From the NCBI GenBank assembly GCA_020310875.1, contig CM035420.1, positions 181,922,284 through 181,986,283 of the forward strand: a DNA stretch of 64,000 nucleotides, in the 5' to 3' direction. A program made the position numbers and the translations under genes. The notes under the pieces are model-generated. The model was not told where the DNA came from, ran no database searches, and saw only the letters and a list, made by a program, of their open reading frames with translations. Source of the DNA: Ceratopteris richardii. Taxonomy: Eukaryota; Streptophyta; Polypodiopsida; Polypodiales; Pteridaceae. Shown in pieces: positions 55,984-64,000 of this stretch. The first letter of the stretch is position 1. Each line of letters begins with the position of its first letter.

Positions 55984-57247
55984 ATTCGTCATTCTGCATA
56001 AGATTAGCATACTCTGTTTTAGGTGTAGAGGGTTTTGCAACAACCATTCCAGCCTCTTTCTTCTTTGCCTCTTTTGCGGCCAATTTTGGACAACTCTTTG
56101 TGACATGATCATTTCCTTTACAGTATTTGCAAAACAATTTTTTCTTTTCTATTTTCTTATCGTCTTTGTCATCCTTCTTTGATTGTGTAGAATTAGCATA
56201 TTTTTGCTTACTAATAGATGAGCTCCATTTACCTTTGTCCTTCTAACTAGCTAGGAAATCTTGATCTGGAACATGCATAATGGATTTGTTCAACTTAGAC
56301 TGATCTTCCTACAACAAAACAGAGGCTAACTCCTCAAATGTTAAGTCATTTGGAATGCCTTTCATCATCAATCAAAGAGTAGAAGCAAAACTCTTATATG
56401 AATCTGGAAGACTATTCAAAATCGTCTACACAAGTGAACTGTCTAGCAAGACATTGTGCTCCTTCAAATCTTTGATCTTTGTCAAAAAAATATACATGGA
56501 ATCTCCTTCATTCATGTGATCACTCTCTAACTCTTTTTTAATGTAAGCAACACAAGATTCATTTCCTTCATGGTATAAAGTGATAAGTGTATTCCAAGCA
56601 TCCTTAGTTGTTTTGCAAGAGTGAATGTGAGGGATAATGGCACATTTGACAAACAAAGCTATCAATGCATGTGCCTGAGCATCCCTGTCATCCCAAAAAA
56701 GTTTCTCTACAATAGGTGCAACAAGAATCATAGCACGAACAAGAATTTGAAGATCATCATCTTCAACACCATTTGCATCACCTTCAATATTTGTATTTGT
56801 AGGTGTAGTAGGTCATTTTTCAACACCCTGCACAATATTCCATAGTCTTTTGCAATCAATACATGAGGCATCAGATATGCCCACAATGGGTAATTGGTAC
56901 CATCCAACTTGTCCTCAACATCCAACATACGGAATGCATTACTACTTTTAGCCATGACCACTGACTAAAATATCCTGATGCAAAAAAATGACCATATCTC
57001 ATAAAGTTGAACGGAACTACCCCATTAAGCTCTACCAAACTTGTAGCATACTTCAAGGTGCTTGTAGTGGCGAACCAAAACTTGTATATCTGTTTGGCAC
57101 AAAAGGATGAAATTTCCCACACAAGCATTGTGGTAGTATATTCAGTGGCCAAAAAGATCTAATCACCCTGAGAATGCTCACCAAATTATGTGGAATTTTG
57201 AGACTGTGACCGAAGGGGTGTTGATGACACCCTAGATGAAGCAACAA

Positions 57248-57262
57248 CCTGCTCTAATACCA
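57248..57262 (-). other. Primer-binding site of F (initiator-Met type)
   Basis: On the minus strand TGGTATTAGAGCAGG lies two bases inside the LTR end. Confidence 0.75.
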
Positions 57263-57264
57263 AT

Positions 57265-57494
57265 TGTTGGAGTTTGAGGTTTGCAGAAGCACATGAATAG
57301 CACAAGGAAGAAGAAGAAGCTTGGAGGACAACACACAATACTAAATGTATTACCAAGTGAATGTACGAAGATTAGTAACCCATTTGGGTTATATGCGTAT
57401 ATACAAGCGGGGGAAAAAATCTCCTAAATAGGGAAAAAAGTGCCCCAATGGTCCTAAGTGTGTTCACACACATCACTATCAAAATATATCAATA
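57265..57494 (-). repeat. 5' LTR of F (about 230 bp)
   Basis: Its minus-strand end CTCCAACA is followed by the primer site. It aligns with the G LTR 3155-3380 throughout, including the conserved core GGAGATTTTTTCCCCC-like stretch. The outer end near 57494 is approximate. Confidence 0.75.
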
Positions 57495-58499
57495 GATCTA
57501 ATGTATTATCTAAAGACACAAGACCATGATTAGTCTCCTCAATGTTGAAATATACATAAAATGGAAATTCCATAGAAGTATTTTCTTTATAACATTCCAA
57601 GAATGTAGCAATAAGCAAGTGAACATTAGAAAAATGCATGGCTTCCTTAAATTGATAATTCCATTAAATAAAATGTCCTTCTTTAGCATTAATTTGCACC
57701 ATTTTCTCCAATTTATGTATCATTGTGTATTTTGCATGCTTATTTTGCAATACTTCCCTCAAAAAGCATGCAAATTCTTTGATGTTCAAGAATGAAAATG
57801 TAATGGGCCACGATTGGATTTTACTAGATGGATAGGCATGATGATGATGATCTATGTGACATCTAGAAGAGTTTTGAACTGTGAAATCATCCTATTGTTG
57901 CACTTTGGGACTATAGAAGAGAGAATTATTGTATGGAAAAATGAGCGTTATGGGTTTTGGACATTTAATAAAAAAGATTAAAGATGGTGGATCAACAAGA
58001 AATTTGACAAAAGTTATGGATTTTTTTTTCATTTCATGAATAGATTATTTTTTTATGGTTCTCAAAATTTTGTCCCACCACGAACATGTGTGAAACTTGG
58101 GGTTTGTTTTTAGAGGTTTAGAATAGCTAATTTCAAGTATTTTTATTTTTATATGTGTATATTAGGTTTATTTTGCAACTTGAAAATATTAAACTACAAA
58201 AGTCATCAACTTTTACACTAAGAAAAATCATGAAAATTGGAAACTTTTCAGGACAATATAGTGTCCTAATACAACTCTAGTGTCTAAGAATTAAGTTATG
58301 GTGATAGTTTATGAATTTCCTACATCTATGAAGATACGTTTTAATAGTATTTTTCTATTCATGAAGTTGATATATTTTATTGGTGTATCATTCATGTACT
58401 AATTATTTCTTTTGCTTTTTCTCATCATGTCTTTTCTTCTCCAAGATTCACTCAAACATATCAAAATTCTGTTGAAATGCATAAATCAAGATGCTAGGA
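57495..58499. other. AT-rich stretch without a recognised gene
   Basis: About 1 kb of AT-rich sequence with many short homopolymers. No frame longer than about 90 codons and no domain or repeat I can name. It may be decayed transposon or true intergenic DNA. Confidence 0.5.
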
Positions 58500-61400
58500 G
58501 ACAACATATCAAGGAAAAATCCTCTTGGTTTACAAATGGTTATTAGAAGGCATGATCTAGGTAGGAGGCTTCAACCTACCCAAGTTATCAGTTGCATGAG
58601 AGAGTCTTGTGAAGGTCATGAGAATCCCCATGACATCCTTTGAAGTTCAAATAGACTCTTTGTGCCAAGCAATATTTTATCATTCATTATGAGTCCTTTG
58701 GGATCATTCTCAAAGGATCTACTCTAGCTTAGTTCTAATCACTCAAGATAGAGAACTTTGGGAATCTAGATCATCTAGTAAAAGAATTTATGAAAGAAGT
58801 ATTTAAAAAAAGAGTCATACATGTCTCTTTGCTCACAACTTCAAACAATCAAGTTCGGATACTATAAAACTGGCAGTGTGATGCTTTAAATAATACATCT
58901 CTAGATGTCATCCTCATGAGTCGCTCTCATAGGAAAAGATGGCCACTATCCATTGATGGATTAACCAGTGGTGAAATGAAAAGGGTAGTCTTCATAAGAT
59001 GTCTATGCATTGTGAATGAATTTATAAATGAGTATGTTGACATCGAAGATAGTCTAGAGCTATTGGATTCATCTTTGAATGGCTTAGCAAAAAAAACTAG
59101 CAAAGAAAGTGAATCTCCCACTTGTAGATGACAAGAATCAAGACCGTCCACAACCTAATAGCCATTTCCACAATAGTGGTGATGAACATTCCACAAAACC
59201 AAGGATATAGGTCATAGAACAATCATAGAGACTCTCAGTGTTGTGATATAGAATAGAAAATGATCAACCATGTTGCCACTGATTGTTACTACAATAGACA
59301 AGTTGTGTGACATCCATAAAACGATCTAAGGCCTCAAACTTTTCAAAATCCCCTAAATACCAACAAACGTAGCCTAAATATCAACAAAGAAATTAGTACA
59401 ACTAATACACGCAAAGAAAATATCAGAATAAGGATCAATACTATGGTCCTCAATAGTAATACTTTGTTCAAGGGTCTAGGTATAATCAGTATGGGAAAAA
59501 TCCTACCAAAGTGGTGCAAGGATAGAAACCTCCTCATCCTAAAAAGGTCATACCATTGAAATACATAGTGGAGCAAAATCTTGAGAGAATCATCATGACA
59601 ATTGCACTTGCAAATAATCTAGGAATGATATGACCTATAACTATGGCTATGATGCATACAATGAGGAGCCAATTGAGTACTCTGGGAAAAACCCCTCAAT
59701 GGGATCAAAGCCATACTACTTATTATCAAAATGATCTTGAGCAAGCAAGTGTTAGGTATATCAATCCTACACCCCAAGCTCTTAATAAAATTGGTCCTTC
59801 ACAAATACCTTTGATACAAAGGGCTACCCTCTTTTCATGCAATGGATATCATTTGATTTGAAATTGGCCTCTAGCTCAGGCACAAGCCAATCCACCAAAA
59901 CCTGCTTTTTGGTTTTGGATTTGATCATGTTCTCAATGATTCTCTCAAGAATCCTAAATGAATTAAATTAACACCTTTAAATGTGGTATCATGCATACCA
60001 TCTAGGAAATAAAGTGATAACATTAAACCCATTCAAATGATTACTAGGGATTAGGCAAAGGCTCAATTGAAAAACAAAATTGATCTCAATTTTGGTGAAG
60101 ATTAAGTAAATGTAGACTCTTTTGGAAATGAAATAGATAAGTTAAATGAAAAATGTAGAGAGAAGTCCAAGAAATAGAATAAGATGGCAGATCAAGTACA
60201 AGAATTAAGCTCCATGGTTAATGAAAAAAACAAGAAAAACCCACTTGGAAATAGAAATGTGCATGTAGAGTTAATTCACTCAAGAATAAGCTAGAATAAA
60301 TGCTTGACTCACTCTCTCAATCAAACTTGCAACTTCATGACCACAAATTAGAGCGTAAAGTTACATGAGAGGAATGAGAGAAAGATTTCAACAAGAGAGA
60401 CAATGTGTAGGTTGATTATTGGAAACTGCAATGCTTGAGGAACTACAAACTTTGTTGAAATCATATCAAGCTAGGATACTACTAGGACCATCCATAGAAC
60501 ATCACGAATACTGATATCCCATATCTGAGCTTGAGCAATAGAGATTGGATATGTGCGAGAGAATGATTGAAGTCACTCACTAATTATTATAAAAGCTATC
60601 TTATCCTCTTTCTAAGCATTCAAGAGCCCATGTTCTAGTAGATGGCATATCCATCAAACTTCCCACACATTCAAGGATATCTAGTCTTCAAAAACTCTAA
60701 TGGACATGCTAATACCTTCAAGAATGATGTACCCATGCCTATGTTCACACATTTAGAGCCCAGCATTGAATATTTGCTCATTAAGGACAACACGCCTCCT
60801 CTTGAGGTGCCTACTCCTCAATTGTCCTTCGAGAGTCGAGAAGAAAATGCACAAACCTCACCTATTGAGCCCTCTCATAAACCCTTAGAGTCTACCATAA
60901 CAAGTGTTCCAATGTTTGAACCAAAGCATGAACCCTATGAGCTGAAATCCTTTCTTTCACCATAGAGGAAGATCTAGTCTTTGATTCCAACATCCCTTCT
61001 ATTGACAATTCATGGCAAGACCATTTGTAGAAGAGAGTTCAAGAAGTGAAATGGAAGAAATTGCAAATAGAAAAACTAAATCTTGCTAAAATTGGAGAGT
61101 GGAAACCTAACACAATGACACACCAGTATGTCCAAAGGATCGGATTGGTTAGTGAGAAAGTGTTCTATCTTGAGAATGTTATTCTCAGTACCTTACCCAT
61201 GTATTTAGGACATTATGAATATGCTTTCGAGTGTAAGAGAATCACTATATTCAGATCAAAGAAACACACTCAAAAGGAACTCTAGAAGATCTCAAGAAAA
61301 CAAAGATAGAGTTTGCTCTCAATGTTGAAGAACTAGTGAAACTCAAGCCTCATTCTTGGAATGATATTTCTACAAAGCAACCTTAGATCCTAAAACCTGG

Positions 61401-62400
61401 AAACTTGAGATCCACATCAAACAAATACCCAAGGAAAAAGTTGGAGAGTATAGTGATGGTGATGAGGGAAACACTTGCATTCCCATAACCTTTAAGAACG
61501 CCATCATTGACACTAGGATAGGTGTAGCCATGGCTACCAAGTCCTTATGGATCAAGTGGGGTAAACTGGCACATAGGCCAACACAAATGAAATGCTAGTT
61601 ATCATATGGACTTATGGAGAAACCATTAGAGATGTAAGAAGTAATTCTTTAAACTTGTGGTGTAGAGTTTGAGGACACTTGCCATAAACGCTAGTAACTA
61701 CGAGCTCCTATCAGGAAAACATTTCCTAAGATAATTGCAAGTAGTCCAAGGGTGGGGTAAAAACACCAAGGAAGTCATAGACTCACGGCTCTCTAAAGTA
61801 TGTGTTATGATAACATCAAGGAAAATAAGGAAGTGGCAAAAATCAAATGGGATATTAGAACCTCAAAGAAAGGGCACAAAGACCTCACCCATATAGATGA
61901 TACTCCTTATGAGTCTAACATTGACTACTTGACCAAAGTAGGGCTTCTCAATTCTAGAGGCACATTGAGGTCTATAACCTACTATAATGAGGTCTATCAT
62001 GTACACAAGACTAAGTCTAAGCACTCATTTTATAAGGAATATCATGAGTCTGAAACCTAAACCCTAAACCTAAAACTTTCAACCATAAACACTAAAACCT
62101 TAATCCTAAACCCTAAATCCCTAAAACCTAAAATCTTAACTAACACACCAAACGCCTTTCAATGTCTTATGTGCCATGTCTTGAAAGTTTATGTGGATGA
62201 CCTTTATGCATATTCAAAGGTACTTTTCAACATATTTCAATTAGAAAGATTTTTTATAAATACAAAATATACAAGGTCTTCATAAACCTTGAAAATTACA
62301 TATTCATGTTGCACCAAGGTAAGATCCTTGGGCACATGATTGTTAGAAATTTACAAACTCAAGTGTGTGTGAATCAAGGCTAAAGTCAAGTGCCATATCA
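58500..62400 (+). mobile_element. Gypsy relic J, very decayed relative of A
   Basis: Scattered + strand matches keep the order of A. Gag-core traces lie at about 58540-58870 (an L-Q-P-T-Q-V motif and following text) and 58970-59110 (V-D-I-E-D-S-L). Linker text is at about 59640-61000. The clearest block is a retropepsin-region trace at 61440-61760 (G-D-E-G-N-T-C-I-P-I-T-F and T-C-G-V-E-F-E). An RT trace follows at 62160-62345 (V-Y-V-D-D-L-Y-A and Q-G-K-I-L-G-H). Many breaks and strong divergence make it much older than A, B or E. No LTR was found. Confidence 0.65.
62053..62133. repeat. Interstitial telomere-like tract (CCCTAAA type)
   Basis: Degenerate CCCTAAA text containing three exact copies (62062-62068, 62111-62117, 62119-62125) among near copies such as ACCTAAA and TCCTAAA. 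It lies inside relic J, between its protease-like and RT-like traces. Confidence 0.75.
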
Positions 62401-63382
62401 CTTCACTTTTTGGGAAAGCCTACAACTACTTTTCCACAAGTTTTTGAGGTCAAGATTCCATCTAACTTGATGAAGAAAAGACAGGGATTTCGGAGGCATG
62501 ATTTGAATTCAAATTCTACACCAACTTTTGAAGCATTATATAAGCAAGAGCTTGGAAGAAATTTCTGGCCATCCTCTAGCTTCATTTGTGCACTTTTAGG
62601 GTATCATTGGGAGTGTATACTTCAGCTCTAAGCTACCCCCTAGCTAAGCTAGTCCCCTTGCTACCTGAAGTTTTCTCTTAGCAAGAGATTTCTTTGATCA
62701 TTCATTGTGTAATTGTTTGTTTCATGAGAAAGATCGCTCTTGTAAGCTTCCTTTTGACTATAATATTAGTCTCAAGTGTTTACCCTCCTTTAGTACATTG
62801 AGCTTGAAATCTCTCTAGTCTATCTTTGCATCTTTCCATATATTTGTGTCTGTGAACATGTACACATAGGTATAAGCTACATGTTTAGGCAATTTCTAGT
62901 CTTTCTTGTGCAAGGATATTGAAATACCTTCTATTGTCCAAATTGGGTGATATATGGCTTGTTGTAAAGCTTAAAAAGTCTACCCCTCTTCTAGAGAGAA
63001 ATTCAAATTTTGGTGAACTGTGGTAGTGAACAACTTGGTCCTAGGAAGGGCCTATCATTCTTTTGTTGCAACTAGGAGTGGACATAGTCCACGAGTGGTA
63101 ACATAGCTCAACATTGAGCATTGAGGACATCAAGAGGAGGCCTTGAAATTTTCTTGAGAACCATGGGTTATAGCAAATACTAGGAAGATTTGAAGAAGCA
63201 TTTTGGAGCTATCATCACCAAAGGTTCAAGACAAGTGCAAGATCTTGTGGGAAAATAACATATCATTCTTTATCGCATCTATCACAATCCAAGAAGTTAT
63301 TAGAAGCTAGTCTTGAAAAGAGTAATTAACAACCTTGGAAGTTTAGAATCTCTAACTTCCTCATGGCAAAGGTCGTTGGGGG
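62401..63382. other. Unassigned stretch, possibly an LTR and leader
   Basis: An 88-codon frame at 62365-62631 is not recognised. From about 62640 to 63010 the T-rich text resembles the transcribed part of an LTR and could belong to copia relic K, but no second LTR copy, primer site or sharp end was found. The rest looks non-coding. Confidence 0.35.
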
Positions 63383-64000
63383 TTGGTTAGTGGCACTAAG
63401 GTGAAGTTATACACAGATCCACATGAACCTATTGAAAATAAAAGGACATCCATTAGAGAGTGGGACAAAAGGGATAGGAGAGTGATCTTCATACTGTCTC
63501 AACACATAAGCAACTCCATGATAGGTCATATCCAGGTGTATCTAAGAAGGTTTGGGAATGTTTAGAAATGTTGTACTCTACCTCTACAAAGGCTAGGAAA
63601 TTTTGGCTCAAGAATGAGCTCAAAAACCTTAGGAAGTCATCAAATCTGAGCATTAGTGACTCCATACTCAAAATAAAAGAGATTTCTCATGCACTTGGTT
63701 CAATAGGATGTTTCATAGATGATGATGACCTAGCTGCCCACACACTTAATGGGATAAGGGAATATGATAATTGGAAGGCATTCACAACTTTTGTGTATGT
63801 AAGGGATTCGTTACCTAATTTTAAGCAACTTACTTCTTTTATGGTCACTAAGGAGCTCAACTATGGAGGCAACAAGGCAAAAGGCAGTCAAGACTAACTT
63901 TTCTATGCAAGCAAAGGAGGAAGAGGCAAATGCAACAGAGGTGGTTCAAGATGGAGAGGTAGAAGCAACTACCTACAAGGTAGCCAATGCTATCAAGGGA
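63383..64000 (+). mobile_element. Copia relic K, gag part, runs off the window
   Basis: A + strand copia gag in at least two frames. The block at 63568-63897 encodes S-T-K-A-R-K-F-W-L-K-N-E-L-K-N-L, then D-S-I-L-K-I-K-E-I and L-N-G-I-R-E-Y-D-N-W-K-A-F. It parallels the gag of element C (T-T-K-A-R-K-A-S-L-W and L-A-G-L-R-G-D-E-R-W-K-P-F), so it is a UBN2-type gag. The upstream frame at 63383-63565 is its likely N-terminal part. It is broken. The right end lies outside the window. Confidence 0.65.

Larger units (their letters stand above)
55984..57494 (-). mobile_element. Copia relic F, 5' part, broken
   Basis: Minus-strand remains of the same family as G. From right to left: 5' LTR (57265-57494), initiator-Met-type primer site, leader, gag (start near 56955, M-A-K-S-S-N-A-F-R-M-L-D), a helical gag region around 56731-56426 (L-E-S-D-H-M-N-E-G-D-S-M), and a zinc-knuckle region at 56137-55883 (C-K-Y-C-K-G-N-D-H-V-T-K-S-C). 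Element B inserted here. The rest of F on the other side of B is not recognisable beyond a few dozen bases. It is broken several times and is older than B. Confidence 0.8.

Noticed and set aside
57495-58499. Host gene in the only stretch without clear transposon DNA
   Set aside because: No frame over about 90 codons, no domain, no credible exon pattern.

Overview
The window is plant nuclear DNA made almost entirely of LTR retrotransposons nested in one another. I see no host protein gene, tRNA gene, rRNA gene or CRISPR array. Plant origin is inferred from the Ty3/gypsy and Ty1/copia families, primer sites of the tRNA-Asp and initiator-Met types, and a short interstitial tract of the plant telomere motif CCCTAAA. 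The species cannot be told from the sequence. A large repeat-rich genome is likely.

Layout from left to right. (1) 240-1950: old copia relic H, + strand. (2) 1951-3380: short copia relic G, + strand. (3) 3381-8193 and 32829-33240: old gypsy relic E, - strand, split by element D. (4) 8194-32823: element D, a non-autonomous gypsy-type element with 2.1-kb LTRs and target duplication TCTAT. It is itself split by (5) 11835-28564: element A, a 16.7-kb gypsy element with target duplication AGCGG and LTRs differing at one site in 580. A looks whole. (6) 33241-33289: a perfect 22-bp inverted repeat at the edge of E. (7) 33328-55978: element B, - strand, a broken relative of A with target duplication CACCC. 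It is split by (8) 48943-55343: copia element C, - strand, target duplication ACCAT. (9) 55984-57494: the 5' part of copia relic F, - strand, into which B inserted. (10) 58500-62400: J, a very decayed + strand relative of A. (11) 63383-64000: gag of copia relic K, running off the window.

Insertion order follows from nesting and from LTR divergence that I counted by eye: E, F, G, H and J are the oldest, then B (about 1.9%), D (about 0.7%), C (about 0.5%) and A (about 0.2%). The nesting agrees with the divergences: A is younger than its host D, and C is younger than its host B.

The most unusual object is the A/B family. One gag-pol frame of 3082 codons holds an N-terminal extension of about 320 residues, three zinc knuckles with shortened spacing, a first retropepsin-like domain, RT, RNase H, two tandem HHCC zinc-binding modules, a DD35E integrase core, a second retropepsin-like domain and a tail of repeated W-V-P-K motifs. 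A second frame of 1408 codons with no recognised function follows it. It has conserved ends, a low-complexity middle and a long coiled coil. B carries the same architecture, so these are family traits and not accidents of one copy.
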